Part shown: in pieces, positions 36,358-48,608 of the stretch
Numbering within the stretch: the stretch's first letter is position 1
Layout: each line of letters opens with the position of its first letter
NCBI GenBank assembly: GCA_936432065.2
Contig: OW386287.2
Location: forward strand, 73,031,804 to 73,095,803
Direction of reading: 5' to 3'
DNA length: 64,000 nucleotides
Origin: Rutpela maculata
Lineage: Eukaryota; Arthropoda; Insecta; Coleoptera; Cerambycidae
The notes under the pieces: generated by a model
Seen by the model: only the letters and a program-made list of their open reading frames with translations
What the model was told of the DNA's origin: nothing
The model's database searches: none
Program-made: the position numbers and the translations under genes

Positions 36358-39072
36358 ATGCAAAGTGAGTATTTTAAGAAGTTGGTGTTGGAAAATCAAG
36401 ATGGAAAATCAATATGGAAAATCGAGATGTAAAAACGATGGACGATCGTCCATTTTAATCGCAGCTATCCATCTTTGACGTCGGTTTCTCGCCAGATCAT
36501 TTATATGATGGAAATATTTAGAATTCACGACGGTAAAAGCTAACCTTGTCATGATGTCCATAACCCACTACTATGCACATATCAGGCATTTTTTCCAATT
36601 ATAGCCAATAATATTATCACGAAAAAATCTAATAAGACACATTAAACAATTCTTTACAAAAAACTCGTATTAAAAACCTTTAAAACGCAAAAACTACATG
36701 AAAAAATTCTGCACTGGTCATAAACCAATCCAAATATTTTTGACAATGTCAAGACTCATTTTAGTTGGTTTTTTAAAAGTAATAATTGTTTATAGCCGTG
36801 TTCGGATATTACGTCTGATTGATGGGACGCGTCACAATAGTTCATTTAATGCAAATCGAGCTAACCGAGCTAAATCTGAAACGTTCGAATATTACAAAAT
36901 AAAGAACTCAGACGAAGCTCGACTTGCTCGGGATTTTTGATCGTGCAGGAAGATTTTAATTTGACGCATACGTAGTCCGCTTGAAGTGTCCATAATGTTA
37001 TTGACTTGTTGAGGTTAGAGTGTCATTTGGGCTAAATTCTGTATTATTTTTATTCGCTATTCAATGTTCTACAAAATCTTCGAAACGTTATCTGTTAATA
37101 CCCTTATAATATCCGGCAATTGATTAACATGCAACATAAACAAACATGAGAGGTTATGTTTTAACAGATTGCTTGTAGTCCACTTCAGTTCGTTCGATAT
37201 TTGTCCATGAAATAAATGGCTCCAAAGTCACGTGTAATTTATCTGTTTGCTCAACGCTCTGATTTTCGATGTAATATCCAAACACAGCTGATTTGGATCC
37301 ACCGTGTGGGGAGGTTCCAGCCGCTTCCAGTAGCTGCCGATTTTTTAATCTGCACTCTAAACATGCTAAAGTGCAATGCAACCCGCTTTTTCTGCGTATT
37401 CTTTGAAAAATAGACGAATATTGCTCGTTTCTCTACCTACTATAGACATTTGAAATGTGCGTATAAACTGAAAAGTTTCAACATACTGTCATATCTCTGG
37501 AACAGTTTGTCGTAGGAAAAAAAATAAAAACACAAACTCTTCGATTTTTTATAAGCTTCATTTCATTCTTATATCATGATTTTATCAACCTTATAATTTT
37601 TGAGATATTTCATTTTTAAATACATAATTTTCTTGCGTATGCGCTCAAGCACCATTTTAAAACCTTTATATCTCTGGAACAGGAAAATAAAAATTTATAA
37701 AAAAACATTTTCTGAGCAATTTCCAAAATCCCGATTTTTTTCAAAAAATTATGAAAATTTTAATTATTGAAAATGGGTGCAGAATGAAAAATAATTATTT
37801 TAGAAATTCTAAAAAAATTGATGTTGGTAATAATATGCATGAATAATATCTAGAAGGATTTGTAAAAATTTTGAATTAATAAGAAATTAGAGCAATAAGA
37901 CTAAAAAAAATAGGACCTAAATTTTTAAATGCTCAACTTTTTTGTTTGTAACTTTTTTAGTTTTCATTATAGAAGGTCGTAATACATCTCAATCGAAAGA
38001 AAATTTTAATACCTTTCATTTTTACAAGAATAAAAATTTTTCTCCTAGTTGTAGATTTTAGATTTTAACGTCGTATATTTTTTTTGAACGTTTCGGCGCC
38101 ATTCTGAAAATGCCATATTTGCAAAACTAAACATCGGAGAAAAAGAAAGAAAAAACCATTCGATATGTTTTCGTAAAAGCTTTAATTTTGTACTGTCGTG
38201 AGCAAAAAAAATAGGACAACTATTTTTTTCTAATGTAAATCTGTCTCTATTTGCACACTTGCAATGAATTTTGACAAATAACTGACAATGTCACAAAAAT
38301 TCAAGTTAGATGTACACAACTAGATTTTAGCAAAAATACGTTATAAGACTTGTCCCATTTTTTTTGCGCACGACAGTACCCTTGCATTTTTTTTTATTAG
38401 ACTCCACATTTTTCGAATAATTTAAAAAAAGTCTAGGAATACTAATTTGCAATTACCTTGAAATATCTTGAAAAATATGAATTTTAGCAAAAAAGTGTAT
38501 AAAACCTTTCTTTCTTATAATTCGATTCTCTTTCAGATTATGTGAATTTTTTGTTTTTTTTTGCGACAACTCTTGAGTAGGAACCACCCCTAACAAAAAA
38601 GCAGGAAAAATGACAATATAGATTCTTATGTACATACTTTATGAAGCATGTTGAAGAAAAAAATTTGGAAATTCATTACATCGTTTTCGGGCTTCACTTA
38701 CTGTACTAAATAATGAAATCTTGTTTTTAAAAAGTTTTTTTTTTACATTCAATTTTTATATTTAACTGGGTCAAAATTACTAGAACACATTGACCTATGA
38801 CAACAAATAAGTTTACGTATTATATCTGATCTGACCTAATTTTAAAATATTTTATCGTTGTTGGTAAAATAATGTTACATTTTGTCTTATCTTTGTTTTG
38901 TATATTTTATAAGCATTAATTAGTTGTTTCCATTGTTACAGAACGACTAGTTGAAGATCATGAATACCTGATGTCGGTGTATACTGATATGAGGAATTTC
39001 TCTTTCCACACGCGTTATAGATTCATATTTAGGAAAGATTTTAGAAAATACGAGTTCTTCCACCATCCGCAC
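36358..39072 (+). CDS. 5' end of a probable host gene, two exons (join 36358-36364, 38942-39072), 3' part not found
   Basis: Exon 1 holds only 7 coding bases: ATG CAA A, directly followed by a consensus donor GTGAGT. Exon 2 follows a pyrimidine-rich acceptor (GTTTCCATTGTTACAG) and ends at a consensus donor, CAC|GTAAGT. Splicing completes a Lys codon and gives 46 residues beginning MQKRLVEDHEYLMSVYTDM and ending RKYEFFHHPH with no stop, leaving phase 0. The intron is 2577 bp. Exon 2 is less AT-rich than its surroundings and looks like selected coding sequence rather than transposon. I do not recognise the protein. The next exon should be downstream, beyond the nested transposons that begin about 100 bp after exon 2, or outside the window. 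Confidence 0.5.
36365..38941 (+). other. Predicted intron 1 of the host gene
   Basis: It is bounded by GTGAGT and TTACAG. It contains AT-rich sequence and one mariner-like MITE (38193-38376). Repeated ATATCTCTGGAACA phrases (37490, 37670) hint at further old transposon DNA that I could not delimit. Confidence 0.45.
38193..38376. mobile_element. Tc1/mariner-like MITE, 184 bp
   Basis: Inverted ends of about 29 bp begin CTGTCGTGAGCAAAAAAAAT and end with the complement of CTGTCGTGCGCAAAAAAAAT. Both sides are flanked by TA (38191-38192 and 38377-38378), the Tc1/mariner target. There is no transposase. Confidence 0.7.
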
Positions 39073-39239
39073 GTAAGTAGAATGGCTTGAAATAATTGTT
39101 AAATCGAATTAAATTTAAACTTTTACACGAATGAATTAAAAGAATATTATTTATAGTTCAATAATCTAACGATTTATATATCGGACAAAATTCACAAAGT
39201 TTTGAAAATTGGTAGAAATGTTAAGGATAGCATAAGAAT

Positions 39240-39678
39240 CAGGGACTGTACCGAAAACCGCACCGTAATTACGAATTTTTCCTAACCGTAACAGAAACCG
39301 AAAACCGGAATGTGAGATTCTGGAAAACCGAAACCGTAACCGAAAACCGAAAATGGTGTATGTTAGGTAACCGTAGCCGAATACGAACTGAAATAAATTT
39401 CGTTTTCGGTCCCTACAAGCATTAATTTAATTTTAACCGAAACCTTAACCGAAAACCGCACCGTAATTGCGAATTTTTCCTAACCGTAAGCGAAACCGAA
39501 AACCGGAATGTGAGATTCTGGAAAACCGAAACCGTAACCGAAAACCGAATTGACGCTGCTTTGAAAACCGAAAACCAAATTAACGTTGCTCTGAAAACCG
39601 AAACCGTAACCGAAAATGGTGTACGTCAGCTAACCGTAACCGAAACCGAACCGAAATAAATTTAGGTTTCGGTCCCTG
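39240..39678. mobile_element. Non-autonomous hAT-like MITE with AACCGAAACCG repeats
   Basis: It starts CAGGGACTGTACCGAAAACC and ends GGTTTCGGTCCCTG, with perfect 8-bp duplications ATAAGAAT at 39232-39239 and 39679-39686. The interior is filled with GAAAACCG / AACCGTAACCG repeats and an internal partial duplication (CGGTCCCTAC at about 39407). Confidence 0.85.
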
Positions 39679-40135
39679 ATAAGAATTAATAAACCAAAAA
39701 GTTCCCACCCCTAAATAGTGTGCTTCATCCCCTAGGACGTCGTTTCCACCCCCACTTTGAGGTTTTCTAGATTATCTCGGAAACGGTGCACTTTTTGATA
39801 AAAATATCTATATACAAAATTATTCCTTATAAAATTGTCTAGTAAAAACGTGTCTACTATTTCCTTGGTTCCAGTTATACAATAAATTGCAATCTTTACT
39901 ATAATCTATTTTAAAGTTCAATGCTTAACGCAAAAGCAGTAGCTACTAAACTCCACTTAAAATTATAATAAATGTAGCGCTTCCACCCTCTCACCCTAAA
40001 AAATATATATTTTTAAAGAAGCGAGCATATTGTATATTGTACTTGTTGCCAGAGGTAAAGTAATTGCCCCCCTTTTTTTACGTGGTGTCGCCTGTATATC
40101 TAATCCATTAATTATCAGAAGCTTACCTGCGTTAA

Positions 40136-40960
40136 TTAATCTTCGTCGTCTTCCATAGATTCGACATTCATGCAAGCTTGTCCATGGCGATGGTAACATA
40201 TTGGTTCTTTTGTTGTCATAGTTGGGGTTAATGTACCGCCGACTTTTTTCCATCACGAATCAGTAGTTTCTATCGTAACGTTTTCCATGTTTGGTAAAAA
40301 ACGCGATATGAGTGTTACCGAGCAGTAGCAGAAGTTGGTGGTAGTTTGGATAACATTACAGTATTGTTCGCTTTACCAACAAGTTTCTTAAAAGTCATTC
40401 AGAAGCAATGAGGACTAACAGGTCAGTATCTTGCCCTACGGCAACAGCTGTCTCTCACTTATAACATTTTTCAATAGAATTTTGTACTATCAATAAATCG
40501 GCGTCATCCGCAGTAACGAATACCTAGATTCCTTCAATCCTAAATTTTTTCACTACTTCTGCAATGAAACGTTCAATGTTAAACAAATTACTAAGGAACT
40601 TCTGCTGAGTTTCAGAAACAACATCATCAAATATAATTTCAGGACAGGTTCTTTGTAGTTCTAGGCTGTTCGTGCTCATGCATTATGCAAATAACCATCG
40701 AACTCCACAGTTACTCTATTATCGTAATGTTTTCTTATGTAACTAACATAAGCGTTGTAAACGTTATTAAATTCTCCTTTTTTTGACCATACTACGCGGC
40801 GAAGCAAGTATCCTCTATTAACCACATAGTCACTATTTTCGAAAATATGGTCTCGTTTTGGATCAGTATTAATAATCTGGTATAAAGTTGCCTTGTTAGT
40901 TTTTCTCATTAGGCCTTTGTCATCGAAAAAGGAAAGAGGTACTGAAGTCAGTTAAAAAAT
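40136..40960 (-). pseudogene. FEN/PIN-like transposon gene with internally deleted Cys-rich tail
   Basis: On the minus strand the blocks read PLSFFDDKGLMRKTNKATLY, VVWSKKGEFNNVYNAYVSYI, VTVEFDGYLHNA, QQKFLSNLFNIERFI, VTADDADLLIVQ, a stop, then VAVGQDTDLLVLIAS. Further down come GGTLTPTMTTKEP and a short tail GQACMNVESMEDDED ending at TAA 40136-40138. The acidic motifs (FDG, ADDAD, GQDTDLL) fit the active-site layout of FEN1/PIN-type nucleases, by inference. Most of the conserved WLGN-WGW block and the Cys-rich region is deleted. There are at least two stops and one frameshift. It lies between the inner arms of the foldback. It is the copy that best preserves the N-terminal half. Confidence 0.7.
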
Positions 40961-42388
40961 AAAGCACGTTTTTAACTTCAGACTCGAATGAATTGTGCAA
41001 ATAATTCTTTAAAAATTGCGATATTTTTAAGGGTGGAGGCGCTACATTTACTATAATTTTAAGTGGAGTTTAGTAGCTACTGGTTTTGCGTTAAGCATTG
41101 AACTTACAAGTAGATTATAGTAAAGATTACAATTTATTGTGTTAACTGGAATCAACCCTTATGTATGCGCCTTATTTCCCAACGTACTATTAATATTATG
41201 AAAAAAATTGTAGAGAGAATTTTATAAGGATTATTTCACTCATTAACGCTGTAGCCAATGAGAGCCCATTTTTCACAACATTACACCAATCAAACGTCAT
41301 TATTAGTGATAATTCAAGCTAGATCGGTTTTTGACAGTACCAACATGCAAAATTTATCACTCTAATTTTTTAGGTCGCTGCAGCGGCAAATATTGCGAAA
41401 ATTTCTTGACGTTTTGTGTGGTGAAATGTCTTCAGCAAATAGGACAAATCGTGCTTTTAAATGTTATCTATAAATATCTTTTCTAGCTTATTACTAATTG
41501 TTAACGTAAATTGTAAATTGTAGTATTGTAGATATTAATAACCTAAAAAGCCAATGTTGTGTAGAACTTATATAGGTTCGGGACAAGTTATACACAGCTT
41601 TCAATGGCTTAATACCTAACGTAATTACAAAATAATTTTCACGACTGAAATTAAATATAAATATCTACGAAGCAGACAAATCAATTATTTCAATGTAGGT
41701 ACGTACGTATGATAATTCATCAATCATCACAAAGCAGCTAACACTTATTTGGAAAATCAAAACTCTGCAGTATCACTATATACATTATAATTCGTTGTAC
41801 TTTGTACTTAAACAAGTAAACTTTAACTTAATTATTAAACTTCTCAAATTAGAAACAAGGATTAAATACATAAATATATATTAATAAACACTTTAATATA
41901 ATAATTCAATTCACTGTTTAGGCCAGTTAAGTTAAGCTAGCGTTACTAGATGACGGTACCATACCATCTGAGCCGCAGCCTTAGAACGTAAAAGCGATAG
42001 ATTGGTAGGTAATATGCAATTTGTGTGATTATACCCGTAATGTGATTGGTCGAAGCGTGCTTTGTTGTGATAACTAGTCTTATAAGTTACAGTGCCTATG
42101 GTTTAACGTATATTGTTTTTCTTGATTGTCATAATTTAAACCTACTTTGTTTCTTATTACATGAGTCGCTTTGGAAATGCATTTTTATGTGACGTAAATG
42201 ATGAAATTGAAGATAAAGGTGAATAATCTCTAAAAAGTAACAAGGGAACGTCTGAAGGCAATTAATTACTGAACATAATATAGAAGATGTACTTAATGAA
42301 TTATTTATTCGTGAAATATTCTCCACAAATACCACTCGTGCTTCTAAATTTTATCTATAAATTTTTTCTCAAGCTAAGTTGCCATAAG
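40961..42388. other. Foldback arm and inserted DNA, no gene recognised
   Basis: It includes the inner right arm (41033-41160) and then about 1.2 kb with no recognised motif before a hairpin MITE. Confidence 0.35.
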
Positions 42389-42500
42389 GTTAATATAACT
42401 CGTGCAAATTGACAGTTTATTATCAAAGATTAAATCCCTCCCGCTAAAGTGGTCGGGATTTAATCAGATAATAAACTGTCAATTTGCACTCTTTATATTA
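42389..42500. mobile_element. Hairpin MITE, about 110 bp
   Basis: GTGCAAATTGACAGTTTATT and GATTAAATCCC on the left are complemented by GGGATTTAATC and AATAAACTGTCAATTTGCAC on the right, around a loop TCCCGCTAAAGTGGTC. Confidence 0.75.
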
Positions 42501-42779
42501 CCAGGCAACAACGCTTTCGAAAAAATTTTACCGATAAAATTTCAAGCACTAGTGATATTACATACGAATAATTTTGTATGTAGGGTATTTTTATCAAAAA
42601 ATGCACCGTTTCCGTGATAATCTAGAAAACCTCAAAATGGGGGTGGAAACGACGTCCTAGGGGATGAAGCACACTATTTGGGGGTGGGAACTTTTCGGTT
42701 TATTAATTCTTAACATTTCTACCAATTTTCAAAACTTTATGAATTTTGTCCGATATGTTGCAATATTACCTGTTACTAC

Positions 42780-43615
42780 TATTAAGTATTAAGCAAATCA
42801 CAACTTACACACTTTTTTTATTTATTATGAAATTACCTACTTTCTCTTATTGTTGCCCTAATCCGGGCACGTTAATATACTAGTTAGGTAAATATTTTAA
42901 AACACTCATTATTGGAGAACCAATCAAAACAACTACTCTTCTAGCTAATACTGACGAAGTATTGAATTACAAGATAGGATTCGTAGCATTTTAAGGCAAA
43001 AAAATATATTAAAAATACTTAAATCATTCATTTAAATTTAGTCATTCACACTTTTTTATTTAATATGAAATTATCTACTTTATGTATATTGATACCTTAA
43101 TGTGGTAACGATACTATTTAAGAAGACACTTTAAAATACTCATCATTGGAGAACCATTCAAAACAACTACTCTTCTAGCTAATACTGACGAAGTATTGAA
43201 TTACATGATAGAATTACTAGCATTTTAAGGCAACAAATATATTGAAAATACGTAAATCATTTATTGAAATTCAGCCATTCACAACAATTATTGAACCTTA
43301 CATTCTATTTCAACTCTAGAAAAGTTGTACAAGTTGTACATTAGCATGAGCAGATTAAGGTACCAATATACAGAAAGATGATAATTTCATATTAAATAAA
43401 AAGTGTGAATGACTGAATTTAAATGAATTATTTAATTATTTTTAATATATTTTATGTAATTCAATACTTCATCAGTATTAGCTAGAAGGGTAGTTGTTTT
43501 TATTGGTTGTCCAATGAGTGTTTTAAAGTATTTACCTAACTAGTACATTAGCGTGCTCACATTAGGGCAACAATACACAGAAATTAGGTAATTTCATAAT
43601 AAATATTTGGTCATA
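42780..43615. mobile_element. Cluster of three family-Z MITE copies
   Basis: Copies at about 42781-43033 and 43028-43272 are in direct orientation, and one at about 43372-43612 is inverted. All share GCTAATACTGACGAAGTATT, ACTAGTTAGGTAAATA and TATATTGTTGCCCTAAT. Divergence between copies is about 10 percent by eye. No gene is present. Confidence 0.65.
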
Positions 43616-44592
43616 TTCTTCATTTTGTGAAAGAAGCACGAAACATAGCACGGTTATTCCTTAGGGGATTCTAATTTGACTCGCAGCACACGCGCCAATA
43701 GGACGCCTATTTTTGAAAATTTTGGAAAATGTGTTAATAAGAGGAAATACTGAATTAAAGGCATTTTAATTCATTCACTCATTACTCATACAAAGCTAGA
43801 ATGTATGTTTTTTGGTAATCGCAATAAATGAATTACTTATTTGAACTTTTTAATCTTCATTTTCGAAAATATGCAGTTTGGTGTAAATCGTATGATCAAT
43901 ATTTATATCCTATTGTACACATGTTAATCGAAAAAATTATATCAAACACCAAGATCGGTATAGAATTTATGAATTTTGAATTTTGTGTCCGCCATTTTAA
44001 AAACTTGGCCTCATATTGGTTTGTATGGGTCAGCTATGCAGATCAAATCGTTTAGAATCCTTAAAAAAACAACATGTTTCTATCATAAAAAGGCAGATTG
44101 GTTTTGCTTAACCAAGTGGAGTATTAAGTACATTCGTAATATATTTAGGAAACAATAACTCATGGAAAAAGTTGTTGAATTCGCATTGTAGAAATAGGTC
44201 TTTACAACATTGGACACCATTTTAACTCCCGTGTTAATCGTCATTGTTTTATTTTGGACTGTGATTTTAGCAGTGAATGGCACGGGCATGTTTATTTTTC
44301 TTCATTTTATGATTAGTTTTGGTCATTTTGGTAGTCTGGTTTAAAACCTTTATAAAAATTCAGTCGGTCTTGCAATTTAGATGACAGTGATTGAGGCGAA
44401 ACTAATTATGCATTGCTCGTTGCTTTATTTTTTCAAGCTTATATTTAACTTGCTTTGTATGTTAGTTAGTTAATTAATATGTTAGTATGTTTAAGCGGAC
44501 TTTTGCAACTTTGAACCAGTTAACGACATCCAATTGAGCTGAAATTTGGCATACACGTGTAATTCTGGTGACAATACAATAATATGCACAAT
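43616..44592. other. Spacer, nothing recognised
   Basis: AT-rich sequence; short open frames lack any motif. Confidence 0.3.
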
Positions 44593-46163
44593 GTGCTTGA
44601 AGGTGGGAAAATTATGATGAAAATGAGTCCAAAATCGGTTTGCGCAGGCTGATTCTACATTAAAAGTAGATTCAAAATTTATGAAATTTAAAATCGTAGC
44701 TGATCCCTTTCGCGTTTTATCCACATTTTTGGATTTTAACCCTTTGCAAAACAGTAACTCGTATACATCAACTTTTTCTTCGAGCACTTAGCACTTTTAG
44801 AAATAAAACTAAAAATTAAATTTCATTTGTTGTAAAACACTTGGAAATAACCAAGAAACAAAAACGTTTAATTAAAATTTAATTATCTTTTTACTTGTAA
44901 GTGTTTTAATGTTTATACATTTTTTCATTACTGAAAAAATAATTTATTTGGATTACACTCTTTGCCGCTAGGTAGCTACTCGTATTTCGTTTCCAAACAT
45001 AATGTGTAAATCTCAAAAGTATATAGTATACTTTTTCCAGAACCAAAAAATAAAAAAAAATTCATTGGTTAAAAGTTTGTCAAATAATAACGGTTTCAAA
45101 TGAGCCATGGAAATAAATCCTCTCACGAGGATAATCGAAAAAAGGTATGTGCTCCATATGGAAAAAAAATTATATTTGGGAAAAAAAAAACCAGAAAAAT
45201 TTTTCATAACTGAAAATACTGAAAAATTGATTAAAAAATTTATATTTGAGGACTTTGATCTAAAAAATGAAAAGTATCCTTTAAGTATATGTACAACTTG
45301 TTCTCTCACACAAATTTCTAAGACCATTTCAGAAAATGCCTAATTATACAGATGTCATATTACCAAAGGATACTCGTACATCACAAAATACATGCAACTG
45401 TTATATATGTTTGACTGGTCGTTTCAAAGGCCACGTTAAAATTGCGAGAGATTTAGAAAACAACATTGATGTTTCTACGGGACTTTATGGGCGTTCAGCA
45501 ATAGATAGCCTGCTAATTTCATCTATAGAGAGTAAAGATACTAGAAATTTGTTGTGTGTTGATTGTTTTCAAGAGATTGGAAGGGGTAAAAGTCACATTT
45601 GTAAAAATAGCAAAGAAAATGTATTAAAAATTGTAGAAAAGCTCACTGAAAAAAATCAAAATCAAATTCCAAGTACTATTATAAAAAAAAGGTTCAATCT
45701 GCTAGTCTTCTTACAACTAAGAAAAATGAAAATTTTAGTTTTAATGTATCTGCTGGTGGTCGGGAGACAAAAGTTGTTTTAAATCCGAGTATTAAAAAAA
45801 GTGTTTCATTTGATGAAGAGAGCTTAGATAACTTTAGGATAAATTTAGGAGTTTCAGGTAATCAAATGAGAAAAATAACTAATTTTGTAAGATGTAACGT
45901 AGGTAGAAAGTCTATTCCATCGTACTATACAAAGCATTTACTAGTTTTATTTCTAAAAGTGCTAAGTGCTCGAAGAAAAAGTTGATGTATACGAGTTACT
46001 GTATTGCAAAGGGTTAAAATACAAAAATGTGGATAAAACGCGAAAGGGATCAGCTACGATTTTAAATTTCATAAATTTTGAATCTACTTTTAATGTAGAA
46101 TCAGCCTGCGCAAACCGATTTTGGACTCATTTTCATCATAATTTTTCCACCTTCAAGCACACT
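44593..46163 (+). mobile_element. Inverted-repeat element enclosing a zinc-binding transposon protein remnant
   Basis: About 219-bp arms: GTCCAAAATCGGTTTGCGCA and GATCCCTTTCGCGTTTTATC on the left (44593-44812), complemented at 45945-46163. The enclosed 1.1 kb holds one decayed gene (45100-45960). The left flank contains phrases (GAGCTGAAATTTGGCATACA) common in insect transposon ends, so the true element may be larger. Confidence 0.6.
45100..45960 (+). pseudogene. Cys-rich (zinc-binding) N-terminal region of an uncharacterised transposon protein
   Basis: It starts at ATG 45100: NRKKVCAPYGKKI (second Cys of a CxxC pair changed to Tyr). After a frameshift it reads KYPLSICTTCSLT. After another shift it reads TSQNTCNCYICLTGRFKGH, then LLCVDCFQEIGRGKSHIC, and finally VSFDEESLDNFRINLGVSG and CNVGRKSIPSYYTKHL. 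The CxxC, CNCxxC and CxxC-x8-H-x-C pairs suggest two or more zinc-binding sites. I recognise the layout as the N-terminal part of the protein family whose C-terminal part carries NDGNTARRFF (fragment at 7954-8290), but these are separate loci here. Frameshifts and the abrupt end at the inverted arm make it a pseudogene. Confidence 0.55.
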
Positions 46164-46365
46164 GTGTATGATATCAAAATGTTTTTTAGTTTTTACACTA
46201 TAATTTTTAATTTTTTTGGTATATTCACTGTGCGTTGTATTCTAAGAAATGGCGAAGGATCCGGTTCTTAGTACGAACGCGTGCAGCGAGGGATCCGGTA
46301 TTATTTTAATATGAATATAAAAAAAATAGTTAGTAATGTGAAAATGTTTTTAAAATCAAGCTTTT
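46164..46365. other. Junction sequence with MITE left part
   Basis: GGCGAAGGATCCGGTTCTTA and GAGGGATCCGGTATT repeat a motif also at 27056. The final part (about 46310-46365, ending ATCAAGCTTTT) matches the left part of the TTATTTAGGTGTACTAAAA MITE that resumes at 48608. Confidence 0.45.
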
Positions 46366-48608
46366 TAGACCAGTGCCAATAGTTTTTGAAGAAAAAAAAT
46401 TCTTAGCAGTATATGGGTGGTGGGAAAATTTAAGATTAATGGTATATAAATTGAGAAAAATCGATTGGACCGCAACAGATAACCGGAAGTGAGGTGGGGG
46501 GTGCGAAAAGGTGTGTTTTTAAGGGTAAAACGGTTTTTTTTGCGATTTCTGGCAAAAGTAGACCTCCTATCGAAAAAAGTTTAATGTAAAAGTTGTAGAT
46601 AATTGAGAGATCTACAACTTTTATTTGAACCATTTTTTTACATAACCTCAAAAATTTTGAGAAAAACGCCAAAAACCAATTTTTTGTTTTTTTATTTTTA
46701 TCTTCCACAAAAATAATTCAATTTTGATGAAATTCGGTGAAAATGTACATTTTTATGCATCAAAAAATCTGTAATTTTTTTGAGGCGTAATATTTATTTT
46801 TTGATTTTTTTGCGAATTTAATTAGAAAAAAAGGCCCAATTTTCAATAAAAAAAGTTGATTAACAAAGTTTTGATTTTTGAAAATTTCAGGACGGTATTT
46901 TTTTCGTTGAAACCTCTACTTTGAGATGGTGTAAAAAATCACACTATTCCTGTGGAAAAACATTATCAAAAATGGAAAGAACCAAAAAAAAAAACACTTT
47001 TTTCAAGATCGATTTTTCCGTAATGTCACTGATTCTTTATTATTCATTTAAATGAAGTGTTGTAAGTGGTGCAAAACGGTAATTTCAATGTAATATGTAA
47101 TAAGGGAACTTTAAATAACCGTTTAAGGTTCGGACTGCTGAAAACCGAAATGTTTAAACAACAATTTTACCTAAGAAATTGCTAAAAATGACAATTTTTA
47201 GCCAAGAAAATACTTTTTTGTGCTTTATGGGCACTCTCACATTAAAAATAAGTTTATTACGTATTTTACATTAAATCAACTTACAAAGTAGAAATACATA
47301 ATCAAAATTTATAATAATCACATTTTTTTGGGAAGCTGCTCTACATCATCAGACTCAACACATTGTTCGGTTTCTTCAGGAACTTCGATAATGTCTTCGA
47401 CTTCGTTAAGGTCCTCAAGTTCATCAAGATCTTTATTTTCAATATCATTTTGAACATTTGTTGCGTCACACATCTCCTCCGAATCGCTGATTTCTTCTAA
47501 TGGTTGTATTTCAGAGTTAGAACAGTTTTCGGAGCCGTGACAATTCGAGCATAGAATAGAGCGTTTTACTCCATGCTTTCGACAGCCGCATCTTTTACTA
47601 CCACAACCAGTTTCACAGCAGCAGATGGATTTCAGCAAACTTTCAGGAATTAATTCTTTTTCTGTCAATTTATTCATTCATTATTCCGATTAGATGGTGT
47701 TTCCATCCCCAATCCGTAGCTGTAAGTTTGTTACCAAGCCAAGTTTGAATTTGAAAATAAGCCCCATAGCAGTGTTGTTCAGCTGCTCCGTCAGTTTTTG
47801 GTAGTAGAAAAACTATCCCGCTATAGTTCAATTTTTCAACTTATGAAATATGTATGTCAATAAAATTGTTTCAATGTATGTGTGCCCATAAAGCATAAAA
47901 AAGTTTTTTTCTTGCCTAAAAATGGTCATTTTTAGCAATTTCTTAGGTAAAATTATTGTTTAAACATTTCGGTTTTTAGCAGTCCGAATTTTAAAGGGTT
48001 AATTAAAGTTTTCCCTTATTGCACATTACATTGAAATTACCATTTTGCGCCACCTACAACACTTTATTTAAATGAGCAATGAAGAATTAGTGACATTTAC
48101 GGAAAAGTTGATCTTGAAAAAAGTGTTTTTTTGTTTTTTTCCATTTTCGACAATGTTTTTCCAGAGTAACAGTGTGATTTTTTTACACCATCTTAAAATA
48201 GAGGTTTCAGCGAAAAAAATACCGTCATGAAATTTTCAATACAGCTTTTTTTATACATAAAAATGTACATTTTTACCGAATTTCATCAAAATTAAATTAT
48301 TTTTGTGGAAGATAAAAATAAAAAACAAAAAATTGGTTTTTGGCGTTATGTAGATCTCTCAATTATCTACAACTTTTACTTTAAACTTTTTTCGATAGGA
48401 GGTCTACTTTTGCCAGAAATCGTGAAAAACTACGTTTTACCCCTAAAAACACACCTTTTCGCACCCCCACCCCACTTCCGGTTATCTGTTGCGGTCCAAT
48501 CGATTTTCCCCATTTATATACCATTAATCCTAAATTTTCCCACCACCCATATATTGCTAAGAATTTTTCAGATTTTTGGCCTCTGGAAACCGGTTTGGCA
48601 GTGGTCTA
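46366..48608. mobile_element. 2.2-kb foldback transposon carrying a Cys-rich-tail gene remnant
   Basis: The termini TAGACCAGTGCCAA and TTGGCAGTGGTCTA are complementary. Arms of about 850 and 730 bp (46366-47245, 47880-48608) share GATTGGACCGCAACAGATAA, TAGACCTCCTATCGAAAAAA and AGTTGTAGATAATTGAGAGA. The right arm lacks some segments. The central 600 bp holds the gene remnant 47318-47810. The flanks (ATCAAGCTTTT and TTTATTATTATTTAGG) rejoin to a MITE consensus, so the element inserted into a pre-existing MITE. Confidence 0.75.
47318..47810 (-). pseudogene. C-terminal remnant of FEN/PIN-like transposon protein with Cys-rich tail
   Basis: The minus-strand frame reads LPKTDGAAEQHCYGAYFQIQ, TWLGNKLTATDWGWKHHL, KELIPESLLKSICCCETGC, CGCRKHGVKRSILCSNCHG and ENCSNSE. 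It ends in a long acidic Glu/Asp-rich tail stopping at 47318. It is the only one of the four paralogs whose Cys-rich domain and tail are in one uninterrupted frame. The nuclease-like half is missing because the foldback arm begins immediately upstream. The Cys-rich domain may bind zinc; its role is unknown. Confidence 0.7.

Larger units (their letters stand above)
39175..42760. mobile_element. Foldback transposon carrying a FEN/PIN-like gene remnant, with nested insertions
   Basis: The outer arms pair ATCGGACAAAATTCACAAAG (39180) with CTTTATGAATTTTGTCCGAT (42757), and CCTAGGACGTCGTTTCCACC (39732) with GGTGGAAACGACGTCCTAGG (42643). The inner arm CTCCACTTAAAATTATA... (39951-39985) pairs with 41033-41160. 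The left arm is interrupted by a hAT MITE (39240-39678). The right arm is interrupted by about 1.4 kb (41160-42570) that includes a hairpin MITE. The interior (39985-41033) contains the gene remnant. It lies in the predicted second intron of the host gene. Confidence 0.7.

Noticed and set aside
44491..44787. 98-codon minus-strand frame and its near-identical plus-strand twin at 45966-46271 as genes
   Set aside because: They are the two arms of an inverted repeat read outward; no family resemblance was recognised, and they may simply be terminal-repeat sequence.
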